Shown here one piece after another: positions 9,534-19,026 of a stretch of 35,110 nt of DNA. Each line of letters opens with the position of its first letter. Position 1 is the stretch's first letter. The notes below the pieces were generated by a model. It had not been told where the DNA came from and made no database searches. It was given only the letters and a program-made list of their open reading frames with translations. The position numbers were made by a program, and so were the translations under genes. The stretch comes from Sulfitobacter sp. (GTDB taxonomy: Bacteria; Pseudomonadota; Alphaproteobacteria; Rhodobacterales; Rhodobacteraceae), in the NCBI GenBank assembly GCA_024636395.1, contig JAGXHD010000246.1:1-35110 (forward strand), in the 5' to 3' direction.

Positions 9534-9653
9534 GTGCGCGCCTTTCGGGGTTCTGCCTCGATCCTGGCCACTTAAGCACAGGCTTCCTTACCGGTTGTTT
9601 ACTGCTTTGGGCTCATGATCGGGAAAATCCACTCAATTTAAGGAGTATTCCCA

Positions 9654-9938
9654 ATGATCCCGATTCCCCCTGCCGCGTCGGCGGTCGGCTCTGTCCTGCC
9701 CCCGCGTGAGGCGGCGCTGATGGAGGCGGCGCAAAACCTAGAGGCCGTCTTTCTGGCAGAGATGCTGCAATCTGCGGGCCTCGGTCAGACCAGCGAAAGC
9801 TTCGGCGGTGGCGCCGGAGAGCAACAGTTTGGCTCGTTCCTCATACAGGAGCAGGCAAAATACATCGTAAAAGGCGGTGGCATCGGGCTGGCGCAATCAT
9901 TGTTCGAAGCATTGAAGGCACAAGAAAATGACATCTGA
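9654..9938 (+). CDS. flgJ: Rod-binding protein, FlgJ N-terminal-like
   Basis: 94 aa; AAQNLEAVFLAEMLQSAGLGQ...GGGAGEQQFGSFLIQEQAKYIVKGGGIGLAQSLFEAL matches the rod-binding family style. Confidence 0.8.
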   Translation: MIPIPPAASAVGSVLPPREAALMEAAQNLEAVFLAEMLQSAGLGQTSESFGGGAGEQQFGSFLIQEQAKYIVKGGGIGLAQSLFEALKAQENDI

Positions 9939-10281
9939 AACCACTGATTTTTCCCGGCTTGATTCCTTGCTGGAGCAGGAGCGCGCGTTTCTTCTGGAAG
10001 GCGATCTGGAGGGATTAGGCACGTTGCTGCCTGCAAAGGAGCAGCTGGTCGCGCTTTTGCTGAGCGACGTTGCCGCGAATCGCGACCAGATCACGCCGCT
10101 GGAGGGCAAGCTCCAGCGCAATCAGCTGCTGCTGGATGGCGCGCTGGATGGAATCAGGGCAGTTGCCGCACGGCTCGCCGCATTGCGTCAGGTCCGGACG
10201 GCACTCGATACCTACGATGCGCGCGGTCGCAAGCTCAGAGTCGAAATGGCGGCAGTGCCGAAAGTAGAGAAGCGCGCCTGA
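9928..10281 (+). CDS. flgN: FlgN-like flagellar chaperone
   Basis: Overlaps the flgJ-like stop by 11 nt; helical 117 aa protein LDSLLEQERAFLLEGDLEGLGTLLPAKEQLVALL. Confidence 0.6.
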   Translation: MTSETTDFSRLDSLLEQERAFLLEGDLEGLGTLLPAKEQLVALLLSDVAANRDQITPLEGKLQRNQLLLDGALDGIRAVAARLAALRQVRTALDTYDARGRKLRVEMAAVPKVEKRA

Positions 10282-10306
10282 AATCGCTGCATATATAGGA
10301 GTCATT

Positions 10307-10332
10307 GGCCCGTGCTTCGTCTTGTGCGGGCC
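10307..10332 (+). terminator. Probable terminator of the flgJ-flgN pair
   Basis: GGCCCGTGC-TTCGTCTT-GTGCGGGCC, 9-bp RNA stem including two G-U pairs, followed by AGTTTATTA. Confidence 0.5.
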
Positions 10333-10534
10333 AGTTTATTAAAATGCACGACAGAGGCATTTGGGAGATTAAGACTTTCGAAAGCGTGAGACGAGCATGG
10401 TGGCGATGCATCCGAAACCGGGTGGCGCGGCGCTCTCAGGAAGGGGCTGCATACGTCAGAATGGCATTCCTGTCCGATCATGTGCGGACGTTACCCGGGC
10501 GTAAAGCGCCTCATCGAAAGGAACATGCTTCAAT

Positions 10535-10627
10535 AGCGACTTTCCATGCACCGCCATGGTGGCCACCGCCTTTGATGACCTTTTTACGTTTAATGATGAC
10601 TGGCGCGAGATTTGCATTCGCACTCAT
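10535..10627 (-). pseudogene. motB: 5' stub of motB (flagellar motor protein MotB)
   Basis: Reverse strand ATG at 10627 after GAGGTGGTGGAT reads MSANANLAPVIIKRKKVIKGGGHHGGAWKVA, the canonical MotB N-terminus, then IEACSFR* in place of the expected YADFVTAMMAFF. Confidence 0.78.
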
Positions 10628-10756
10628 ATCCACCACCTCATTTTCACCCAGAAACAGGAATACCCGCTCAGACGTTATCAAACCGCTAATCGCGCAGGCT
10701 GTGGTTAGCAGGAAGTAAAGCTTGCAATCGGTCTGTGGTAGCGGCCAGATCACACC

Positions 10757-11974
10757 ATGGACGATTTGATCACCGACAGCCGATATTCCTGGACCCGCCT
10801 TGCGCTGACGCTTTTGGTGGCGACGGTGATAAATGCCGGGATGTGGGCGATTGTCGTGATCATGCCGGCGGTCGAGACGGAGTTTGGCGGCAGCCGTGCG
10901 ATGGCCTCTTTGCCCTATACCTTGACGATGATCGGCTTCGCGACAGGCAACTACGCATTGGGCCGCGCTGTGGACCGCTTTGGAATCACGCTGTCGCTTA
11001 TCCTCGCATCGGCGGTGACTGCTGTAGGCTACGGGCTGGCGACGCTGTCGGGTTCGCTACTTATGCTCTCGCTGGCGCAGCTTCTCGTGGGATTCGCGTC
11101 CGCTGTCGGCTTTGGGCCGTTGATTGCGGATATCTCGCACTGGTTCGTGCGCAGGCGGGGCATCGCCGTCGCGATCGCGGCATCGGGTAATTATCTATCG
11201 GGTGCGATCTGGCCCATTCTGCTGGCTGGCGTGCTGCAAGAAAGCGGCTGGCGGGCCGTGTATCTGGTGATGGCGGTTGTCACGCTCGCTGTGGTGATTC
11301 CGCTGGCATTCGCCCTGCGCCGTAGCCTGCCGGAGGAGGCGCAAACCGCAGCACAGACCGCCTCCTTGCTCAACGCGAAATCGGCGGGTCTGTCGCCGCG
11401 CGCTCTGCAATATCTGCTGGGGTTCGCCGGCATTTGCTGTTGCCTCGCCATGTCCATGCCGCAGGTGCACATCGTGGCGCTGTGTGTGGGGCTTGGATAT
11501 GGTCCGGCCGTGGGCGCGCAGATGCTGTCGCTGATGTTGCTTGGCGGTGTCGCATCCCGCATCGTCTCTGGGTTGCTGGCCGACAGGCTCGGCGGCGTGC
11601 GCACCCTTCTGATCGGGTCGTGTTTGCAAACGCTGGCGCTGTTTCTGTATCTGCCCGCGGGCGGCATGGTCTCGCTCTATCTCGTCAGCCTGGTTTTCGG
11701 GCTGAGCCAGGGGGGAATCGTGCCCAGCTATGCGCTCATCGTGCGGGAATACATGCCCGCCAAGGAGGCAGGGGCGCGTGTTGGTTTTGTCATGATGGCG
11801 ACGATTTTGGGGATGGCACTGGGCGGCTGGCTGTCGGGTGTGATCTACGATTTAAGCGGGTCCTACACGCTCGCCTTCGTAAATGGCATTGTCTGGAACG
11901 GGGTGAACGTTGCCATCATCCTTTGGCTGATCTCTCGCAGCCGTCCGCGTGCACGTACGGCCGTGCTGGCCTAG
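10757..11974 (+). CDS. MFS transporter
   Basis: 405 aa, about 12 predicted TM segments, RRRGIAVAIAASGNYLSGAIWP loop; start MDDLITDSRYSWTRLALTLLVATVINAGMW. Confidence 0.85.
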   Translation: MDDLITDSRYSWTRLALTLLVATVINAGMWAIVVIMPAVETEFGGSRAMASLPYTLTMIGFATGNYALGRAVDRFGITLSLILASAVTAVGYGLATLSGSLLMLSLAQLLVGFASAVGFGPLIADISHWFVRRRGIAVAIAASGNYLSGAIWPILLAGVLQESGWRAVYLVMAVVTLAVVIPLAFALRRSLPEEAQTAAQTASLLNAKSAGLSPRALQYLLGFAGICCCLAMSMPQVHIVALCVGLGYGPAVGAQMLSLMLLGGVASRIVSGLLADRLGGVRTLLIGSCLQTLALFLYLPAGGMVSLYLVSLVFGLSQGGIVPSYALIVREYMPAKEAGARVGFVMMATILGMALGGWLSGVIYDLSGSYTLAFVNGIVWNGVNVAIILWLISRSRPRARTAVLA

Positions 11975-11975
11975 T

Positions 11976-12866
11976 TCACCACTTGCGCCGCTTCATCAGA
12001 CCGATCTGCTTTTGCCGCTCGCGAAAGCGGTTTTTGTCGTCTTCGGTCGTCTCGTCCACGCAGTGATGGCAGCTCACGCCCGCCTCATATCCGGCCCGAT
12101 CAGTGTCCGCCGGTAGGATCGGACGGCGGCAGCCGTGACACAGAAGATGGGGGCCGGGCCTCAGCCCATGCTCCACGCTCACGCGATTGTCGAACACGAA
12201 ACATGAACCCTGCCAGGTACTTTGCGCGGCAGGCACGTCTTCGAGGTACTTCAGGATGCCGCCCTTGAGATGGAATACGTCCTCGACCCCCTGACCGAGT
12301 AGATAGTTCGTCGACTTCTCACAACGGATGCCGCCGGTGCAGAACATGGCGATCTTCTTATTGTGAAAGCGGTGCTTGTTGGCCTCCCACCATGCGGGAA
12401 ATTCGCCGAAGCTGGCGGTTTTTGGGTCGATTGCACCATCAAACGTGCCGATCGCCACCTCGTAATCGTTTCTGGTATCGATCACGGCTACATCGTCGCG
12501 GCCGATCAAGTCGTTCCAGTCTGCGGGTGCCACATAATGCCCGACGCTCGCGCGCGGGTCCACGTCGGGCTGGCCCATCGTCACGATCTCGCGTTTGATG
12601 CGGACTTTCATCTTCCCGAAGGGCGGCACATCGGAGTGAGCGATCTTGTGCTCGAGGTCGGCACAACCCGGTAGGGCGCGCAAATGCGCCAGCACGATAT
12701 CGACCGCGGCCTGCGACGGCCCCGCGATCGTCCCGTTCACCCCTTCACGCGCGAGCAGCAGCGTTCCTGTCACGCCCTGCGCCAGACACAGTTCCTGCAA
12801 CGGCGGCTTGAGCGCGTCGGGATCGTCAAAGCGTGCAAAGTGGTAAAGGGCTGCGATGGTGTACAT
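11976..12866 (-). CDS. trhO: tRNA uridine(34) hydroxylase / rhodanese-related protein (TrhO/YceA)
   Basis: MYTIAALYHFARFDDPDALKPPLQELCLAQGVTGTLLLAREGVNGTIAG and rhodanese loop IAMFCTGGIRCEKSTNYL. Start placed at 12866, downstream of the track ORF start. Confidence 0.9.
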   Translation of the reverse strand: MYTIAALYHFARFDDPDALKPPLQELCLAQGVTGTLLLAREGVNGTIAGPSQAAVDIVLAHLRALPGCADLEHKIAHSDVPPFGKMKVRIKREIVTMGQPDVDPRASVGHYVAPADWNDLIGRDDVAVIDTRNDYEVAIGTFDGAIDPKTASFGEFPAWWEANKHRFHNKKIAMFCTGGIRCEKSTNYLLGQGVEDVFHLKGGILKYLEDVPAAQSTWQGSCFVFDNRVSVEHGLRPGPHLLCHGCRRPILPADTDRAGYEAGVSCHHCVDETTEDDKNRFRERQKQIGLMKRRKW

Positions 12867-12927
12867 AGGATCGAAATAGGCTGCGCAGGGGTTGTTGTGC
12901 AAGAGGTGCATGGGGTAAAACAGAGTC

Positions 12928-12943
12928 CATCCAATTCCTGCGC
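12928..12943 (+). promoter_or_regulatory. Fourth copy of the repeated element, in the trhO/pncA divergent promoter
   Basis: CATCCAATTCCTGCGC, 14/16 identical to the copy at 1717-1732; extended TTCCTGCGCAGAAA is near-palindromic. Confidence 0.45.
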
Positions 12944-12956
12944 AGAAAGTTATTTC

Positions 12957-13550
12957 ATGCACGCCCTTCTCGTCATCGACGTCCAGAATGATTTTTGCAA
13001 CGGTGGCGCTCTCGCCGTTGCGGGTGGGGATAATATCGTCGCGGGGATCAACACGCTGATGGGCCGGTTCGACGCGGTCGTGCTGACACAGGATTGGCAT
13101 CCGGCCGGCCATTCCTCTTTCGCCTCCAGCCATGCGGCCAAAGCTCCCTATGACATGATGCAAATGCCCTACGGTCCACAGGTTCTCTGGCCCGATCATT
13201 GTATTCAAGGCACTGTAGGAGCGTCGTTTCACCCCGTGTTAGAGACCGATCGCGCCGATCTGGTGATCCGCAAGGGGTACAATCCTGCCATCGACAGCTA
13301 CTCTGCGTTTTTCGAGAATGACCATAAAACGCCGACGGGTCTCGAAGGGTACCTGCGCACGCGGGGGATCACCGACCTGACCCTTGTGGGTCTCGCCCTG
13401 GACTTTTGCGTGAACTATTCGGCGGTGGATGCGGCCCAGCTTGGATTTGCGGTGACGGTCAACACGGACCTGTGCCGCGCGATTGACCTGAACGGGTCAT
13501 TGGCGGAGGCGCGCAAAGCCATGACAGGCGCGGGTGTCACCCTCCGCTGA
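12957..13550 (+). CDS. pncA: Nicotinamidase/pyrazinamidase
   Basis: MHALLVIDVQNDFCNGGALAVAGGD, DWHPAGHSSFAS, LVGLALDFCVNYSAVDAAQLGF (catalytic Cys). Confidence 0.92.
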   Translation: MHALLVIDVQNDFCNGGALAVAGGDNIVAGINTLMGRFDAVVLTQDWHPAGHSSFASSHAAKAPYDMMQMPYGPQVLWPDHCIQGTVGASFHPVLETDRADLVIRKGYNPAIDSYSAFFENDHKTPTGLEGYLRTRGITDLTLVGLALDFCVNYSAVDAAQLGFAVTVNTDLCRAIDLNGSLAEARKAMTGAGVTLR

Positions 13551-14196
13551 AGGGCGAATCTTCCATCGGTGTCAGGTTCAGGAGCCCGAGCGCATCCAGA
13601 CCGCCCAGCGTCGCGTCGACTGCGACCGTGGCGAGAATGATGCCCATCACGCGGCTGATGACGCTGGCGCCGGTGGTCCCGATGAGCTGACCAATTTTGC
13701 TTGCCAGCAGCAGTAGAACCAGCGTGATCAGCAAAACGAATATCAACAATCCAGCGGTAATCACCTGATCAATGACAGGATTGGTATGATTGTCGGTCAG
13801 TATGACGATCGCCAGCATCGCACCGGGTGACGCGATGGAGGGCATCGCCAGCGGAAACACCGCACCTGACAAATGATCGCGTCCGGCTTCCTCGATCTCC
13901 CTTTGGGGCTTTGCGTCGCCAAAAATCATGCTGAGCGCGAAAAGAAACAGAATGATCCCGCCCGCCACCTGAAACGAGCCAAGGCGAAGACCAAGCGATT
14001 CAAGCAGATACTGCCCGCCGATCAAAAAGGCCATCAGGACCGCAGCCGACACCAGAACCGCGCGGACTGCGAATTTCCGGTGCAGCGATTTCGGCACATG
14101 TGCCGTAGCATACATGAAAACAGGCAGGCTGCCGATCGGATCGATGACCACAAAAAGAGTAATGAGTTCCCGAAGAAGAGTTGGCCAGTCAAACAT
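13537..14196 (-). CDS. MarC family integral membrane protein
   Basis: MFDWPTLLRELITLFVVIDPIGSLPVFMYATAHV, GAMLAIVILTDNH; six-TM MarC pattern. 3' end overlaps pncA by 14 nt. Confidence 0.85.
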   Translation of the reverse strand: MFDWPTLLRELITLFVVIDPIGSLPVFMYATAHVPKSLHRKFAVRAVLVSAAVLMAFLIGGQYLLESLGLRLGSFQVAGGIILFLFALSMIFGDAKPQREIEEAGRDHLSGAVFPLAMPSIASPGAMLAIVILTDNHTNPVIDQVITAGLLIFVLLITLVLLLLASKIGQLIGTTGASVISRVMGIILATVAVDATLGGLDALGLLNLTPMEDSPFSGG

Positions 14197-14293
14197 GATA
14201 CGCTTTCAGTGCTTTGCGGGTTGCCGGTGCTCTACCTGCTTGCTCCCTTGGGGATGTTGCGCCACACATACACTGCCTAACGGAGCAAGCCAA

Positions 14294-15586
14294 ATGGTTG
14301 ATATCGCCACGCGAGTCTGGAATCATAAATGGAAGATCGATCCCATTGTGCGGTCGCTCATCGATACAGATTTCTACAAGCTCCTGATGTGCCAGTCGAT
14401 CTTTCGCAACAAGCCCGACACGGAGGTGACGTTCAGCCTCATCAACCGATCCAAGCATATCCCTTTGGCCGATTTGATTGACGAGAGGGAGTTGCGCGAG
14501 CAGCTCGATCATATCCGATCGCTTTCGCTCAGCCGGGGCGAATCCACGTGGCTGCGTGGCAATACATTCTATGGCAAGCGCCAGATGTTCCGCTCCGATT
14601 TCATGGAATGGTTCGAGAACCTAAAGCTGCCGCCCTATCATCTTGAGCGCAAGGGCGATCAATACGAGCTGACGTTCAAGGGCAAATGGCATGAGGTCAT
14701 GCTCTGGGAGATTCCGGCGCTTGCCGTGTTGATGGAGCTACGCGGCCGCGCGGTTCTCGACCGGATGGAGCGGTTCGAGCTTCAGGTGCTCTATGCCCGC
14801 GCGATGACGCGCGTGTGGGAAAAGGTCGAGGCGCTGCGCGATATACCAGATCTGTCGATTGCCGATTTCGGCACGCGGCGGCGCCACAGCTATCTGTGGC
14901 AGGACTGGTGTGTGCAGGCCATGAGCGAAGGGCTGGGCGCTAAATTCACCGGCACCTCCAATTGCAAGATCGCCATGAAGCGGGAGATGGAGGCAATCGG
15001 CACCAACGCCCACGAGTTGCCCATGGTCTATGCCGCACTGGCGCAAAGCGATGAAGAGCTGTTTCAAGCTCCCTATAAGGTCTTGGAGGATTGGCACGAG
15101 GAGCACGAAGGCAACTTGCGCATCATTCTGCCTGACACTTACGGTAGCCAAGGCTTTCTGGATAACGCGCCCGATTGGCTGGCTGGCTGGACCGGCATCC
15201 GCATCGACAGCGGCGATCCCGCCACTGCCGCACAGCAGGCGATCAATTGGTGGATTTCACGTGGCGAGGATCCGCGCAAGAAGCGGGTAATTTTCAGCGA
15301 TGGCCTCGATGTTGCCAAGATCAAGGAACTCCACCAGCAATTTTCGGGCAAGACGGCGATTTCCTTTGGTTGGGGAACGCTTCTGACCAATGATTTCCGT
15401 GGCCTTGTACCCGACGATGCGCTGTCCCCCTTCAGTCTCGTTTGTAAAGCGGTCAGCGCAAATGGCGTGCCGACTGTGAAACTCTCGGACAACCCCAACA
15501 AGGCGATGGGACCGGCCGATGAGATCGAGCGCTACAAGCGTGTGTTCAGCCTTGGCAAGCAGGAAGCGCAGGAGGTGGTAGTATGA
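14294..15586 (+). CDS. pncB: Nicotinate phosphoribosyltransferase
   Basis: MVDIATRVWNHKWKIDPIVRSLIDTDFYKLLMCQSIF, FGTRRRHSYLWQ, GTSNCKIAMKREMEAIGTNAHELPM, IDSGDPATAAQQAI, FSDGLDV. Start at 14294 preferred. Confidence 0.93.
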   Translation: MVDIATRVWNHKWKIDPIVRSLIDTDFYKLLMCQSIFRNKPDTEVTFSLINRSKHIPLADLIDERELREQLDHIRSLSLSRGESTWLRGNTFYGKRQMFRSDFMEWFENLKLPPYHLERKGDQYELTFKGKWHEVMLWEIPALAVLMELRGRAVLDRMERFELQVLYARAMTRVWEKVEALRDIPDLSIADFGTRRRHSYLWQDWCVQAMSEGLGAKFTGTSNCKIAMKREMEAIGTNAHELPMVYAALAQSDEELFQAPYKVLEDWHEEHEGNLRIILPDTYGSQGFLDNAPDWLAGWTGIRIDSGDPATAAQQAINWWISRGEDPRKKRVIFSDGLDVAKIKELHQQFSGKTAISFGWGTLLTNDFRGLVPDDALSPFSLVCKAVSANGVPTVKLSDNPNKAMGPADEIERYKRVFSLGKQEAQEVVV

Positions 15587-16491
15587 CCACGACGCACGAA
15601 GCGGACGAGGACGAACGTAATCAGAATATCCTGATCTACATCAACGGGGCGCTGAAGCCGCGCGCGGAGGCGACCGTCTCGGTCTACGACAGTGGCTTTC
15701 TTTTGGGTGACGGGATGTGGGAGGGAATGAGGCTCTATAATGGGGTTTGGGCGTTTTTCGACGAGCATATGGACAGGTTCTTCAATTCCTGCAAAGCGGT
15801 CTCGCTCGATGTGGGAATGGACAAGGCGGGCATTGCCGAGGCCCTGCAGCTGACTGCGCAAGCCAACGGGATGACTGACGATGTCCATTGCCGTTTGATG
15901 CTGACGCGAGGTGTGAAGGTCAAGCCGTTTCAGCATCCTTCGCTGTCGCGCAGCGGGCCGACGCTTGTGATTATCATGGAGCACTCAAAGCCCGTGGAGA
16001 AGCTCGCCTCTCAGGGCATCCGCCTTGCGACGGTCCCGCAAGTGCGCGGCCTTCCGATGGCGCAGGATGCCAAATACAACAGCCATTCCAAGCTCAACTG
16101 CGTGATCGCGTGTTTGCAGGCGGAGCAGGCGGGCGCGGACGAGGCGCTGATGCTCGATCCACATGGCTTTGTGAACACCACCAATGCCTGCAATTTTTTC
16201 ATCGTACGGCGCGGGGAGGTTTGGACCTCGACCGGTGACTATTGCTTGAACGGGGTCACGCGGCAGAAGGTGATTGATCTGTGCCGGGCAGACGGGATCC
16301 CGGTCTTTGAGCGGAACTACTCCCTCTATGAGGCTTACGGCGCAGACGAGGCCTTCCTAACCGGCACTTTCGGCGCGCAAACACGGGTGTCGGAGATTGA
16401 CGGCAAGCCCATCGGCGATGGCACTTACGGCGTGACGGACCGGATCAGGCAGCTCTACAAGCAGGCGATTGCCGAAAATATCGCGCGCTAG
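15583..16491 (+). CDS. Class IV aminotransferase (branched-chain/D-amino acid type)
   Basis: YINGALKPRAEATVSVYDSGFLLGDGMWEGMRLYNG, KYNSHSKLNCVIA, TNACNFFIV. ATGA overlap with pncB stop. Confidence 0.88.
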   Translation: MTTTHEADEDERNQNILIYINGALKPRAEATVSVYDSGFLLGDGMWEGMRLYNGVWAFFDEHMDRFFNSCKAVSLDVGMDKAGIAEALQLTAQANGMTDDVHCRLMLTRGVKVKPFQHPSLSRSGPTLVIIMEHSKPVEKLASQGIRLATVPQVRGLPMAQDAKYNSHSKLNCVIACLQAEQAGADEALMLDPHGFVNTTNACNFFIVRRGEVWTSTGDYCLNGVTRQKVIDLCRADGIPVFERNYSLYEAYGADEAFLTGTFGAQTRVSEIDGKPIGDGTYGVTDRIRQLYKQAIAENIAR

Positions 16492-17330
16492 CTTTTTGCC
16501 TTGCGCGCTGATGTACGGCGGGTGGCTAGGTTCGAGCGGATAAATGCTGCGATGAAGATCGCGGTCAGGATCAGGATGATCGTCGGTGCGGGTGCGCTGT
16601 CGAGGAAAAAGCTCGCATAGACACCCAGAACACCCGAAATCATCGTCACACTTACAGCAATGGGCAACATGCGTGAGAATTGCTGAGTCAGTAAAAACGC
16701 GATTGCACCGGGCGCGATGAGCAGGCCAATCGACAGGATGATGCCCACTGCCGAAAGCGTCGCCACGATCGTGAGGGAGATCAGCGCCAGCAACCCGTAG
16801 TGCAGCCAGCCTACCCGAAGGCCCACCGCCTGCGCCTGCACCGGATCGAAGGCATGCAGCATCAGATCACGCCGTTTGGCGAGCAACACTGCCGCCACGA
16901 AGAGCGAGATCAGGCCCGCTGTCCACAGATCCGCGGCACCCACGCCCAACATATTGCCGAACAGAATATGATCGAGGTGCATCTCCGTGCTGATCTTGGT
17001 GTACATCACAATGCCGAAGCCGAACATGCCGGAAAAGACGATACCCATGACAGTATCTTGCTTGATGCGACTGTTCTCCGCGAGAAATCCGGTTGCCAGC
17101 GCGCAGAACATGCCCGCACAGAACGCTCCGATGATAAGCGGAATACCGAACACATAGGCCGCCACCACACCGGGCAAAACCGCATGGCTGATTGCATCGC
17201 CCATAAGCGACCAGCCTTTAAGGACGAGATAGCACGACAGAAGGCTGGTTGGCACGGCGATCATGAGCATGATGACAAAGGCATTCTGCATGAATGCGAA
17301 CTGGAAAGGCTGGAGCAGCGTGTCCATCAT
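16488..17330 (-). CDS. sitD: Mn/Fe (chelate) ABC transporter permease, SitD-like
   Basis: [59 protein letters not shown]-3 permease family. Confidence 0.88.
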   Translation of the reverse strand: MMDTLLQPFQFAFMQNAFVIMLMIAVPTSLLSCYLVLKGWSLMGDAISHAVLPGVVAAYVFGIPLIIGAFCAGMFCALATGFLAENSRIKQDTVMGIVFSGMFGFGIVMYTKISTEMHLDHILFGNMLGVGAADLWTAGLISLFVAAVLLAKRRDLMLHAFDPVQAQAVGLRVGWLHYGLLALISLTIVATLSAVGIILSIGLLIAPGAIAFLLTQQFSRMLPIAVSVTMISGVLGVYASFFLDSAPAPTIILILTAIFIAAFIRSNLATRRTSARKAKS

Positions 17331-18181
17331 GGCAGCAGCGCCTCCCGCGCTTTGCGCCGCGCGGCGAGATAACCATGTTTTGGCGCAAACACGAAAGCGG
17401 TAAGGAAAATGAGGGTTTGCAGGCTGACAATGATACCGCCTGTCGCGCCGTCGACGAAAAAGCTCAGATAGGCGCCAAGAAACGAAGTAACTGCGCCGAT
17501 GCTGACGCTCATCACCAAGAGGCGGGGGAAGCGGTCCGTCAAAAGATAAGCCGTGGCGCCCGGTGTGACCACCATTGCGATCACCAGAAAGGCCCCGACC
17601 GTTTGCAGTGCCGCCACGCAGGACGCCGAGAGCAGCATGAAGAAAACCACCTTTAGCAGATCGGGCTTCAGCCCGATGGAGCGGGCGTGGCTCTCGTCGA
17701 AAAACGTGACCATCAGATCCTTCCACTTCGCCAGCAGGATCGCCAGCGTCACGAACCCGATGATCGCAAGCTGCACCGTATCGGAGGGCGTGATGGCGAG
17801 GATATTGCCCATCGTAATGGTCTGAACAGAGACTGATGTTGGTGATAGTGACACCATGAAAAGTCCCAGCCCGAAGAAGGACGTGAAGATCAGACCGATG
17901 ATCGTATCCTCCTTAAGTCCGGAGCGCTGGTTGAGAAACAGCATTGCCCCCGCCGCGAGGCCGCCTGCGGCAAACGCCCCCAAGGCAAAAGGCAGGCCGA
18001 GCATATAAGCCCCCGCAACACCGGGTACGATGGAGTGGCTCAGCGCATCGCCGATCAGCGACCATCCCTTAAGCATAAGATAGGCGGACAGAAAGGCACA
18101 GACACCGCCGACAAGCGCACTTACCCACATCGCGTTGAACATGTATCCATAGGAGAACGGCTGCAAAAGCGTCTCTATCAT
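17327..18181 (-). CDS. sitC: Mn/Fe ABC transporter permease, SitC-like
   Basis: [59 protein letters not shown]; 4-nt overlaps with both neighbours. Confidence 0.88.
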   Translation of the reverse strand: MIETLLQPFSYGYMFNAMWVSALVGGVCAFLSAYLMLKGWSLIGDALSHSIVPGVAGAYMLGLPFALGAFAAGGLAAGAMLFLNQRSGLKEDTIIGLIFTSFFGLGLFMVSLSPTSVSVQTITMGNILAITPSDTVQLAIIGFVTLAILLAKWKDLMVTFFDESHARSIGLKPDLLKVVFFMLLSASCVAALQTVGAFLVIAMVVTPGATAYLLTDRFPRLLVMSVSIGAVTSFLGAYLSFFVDGATGGIIVSLQTLIFLTAFVFAPKHGYLAARRKAREALLP

Positions 18182-19026
18182 TCGGCTTTCTCACGATCTG
18201 TCTCGTCCGCATAGACGACGAAGGGGCGTTCGTCGTCGGTGATGACGCGGATCGAGCGTGCATCGTCGTCATCATGCAGGTCCGAGCCGCCGATTACAAA
18301 GTGGCGCAGGACGCCGCCGAACGCGAGCTCCAGATTCTCGTGGGTGAAGGTTTGCTGTGTCGTGCCGTAGGCGATCACAGTCTCTTTCACCAAAATGGTA
18401 CGGTCACAAAACTCTGGTACAGACCCTAGATTGTGGGTTGAGACCAGCATCACGCGCCCCTCGTCACGCATCTCGCGCAGCAGGTCGATGATCTGGTCCT
18501 CTGTCTGGACGTCCACACCGGTAAAAGGCTCGTCGAGGAGGATCACCCGCCCCTCTTGGGCAAGCGCACGGGCGAGAAACACACGCTTGCGCTGTCCTCC
18601 CGACAACTCGCCGATCTGACGATGCCGGAACTCGGCCATGTTCACCCGCTCGAGCGCCGCTGTCACGGCTTTATGATCAGCCTTCGCCGGATGGCGGAAA
18701 AACCCCATGTGCCCATATCGTCCCATCATCACGACGTCCTCGACGAGCACGGGAAAAGACCAATCGACCTCTTCGGATTGCGGCACATAGGCGACGATAT
18801 TTTGCTTGAGCGCCTGCTTGACTGGCATTCCGAGGACCGAAATCTCGCCTTTGGCTGCTGGCACGAAGCCCATAATCGCCTTGAACAGGGTCGATTTACC
18901 GGCCCCGTTGACGCCGACGAGGGCCGTGATGGTCCCTGTGGGGATTTCGAATGTCGCATTGCGCAGCGCGGTATGCCCGTTTCGGTACGTGACTGTTACA
19001 TCACGAGCGCGGATTCCTTCGCTCAT
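18178..19026 (-). CDS. sitB: Mn/Fe ABC transporter ATP-binding protein, SitB-like
   Basis: Walker [13 protein letters not shown], signature [15 protein letters not shown], Walker [13 protein letters not shown]. Confidence 0.9.
   Translation of the reverse strand: MSEGIRARDVTVTYRNGHTALRNATFEIPTGTITALVGVNGAGKSTLFKAIMGFVPAAKGEISVLGMPVKQALKQNIVAYVPQSEEVDWSFPVLVEDVVMMGRYGHMGFFRHPAKADHKAVTAALERVNMAEFRHRQIGELSGGQRKRVFLARALAQEGRVILLDEPFTGVDVQTEDQIIDLLREMRDEGRVMLVSTHNLGSVPEFCDRTILVKETVIAYGTTQQTFTHENLELAFGGVLRHFVIGGSDLHDDDDARSIRVITDDERPFVVYADETDREKAE

Noticed and set aside
10305-10718. 137-aa plus-strand ORF over the motB stub
   Set aside because: Antisense to the recognisable MotB N-terminus and no domain of its own.
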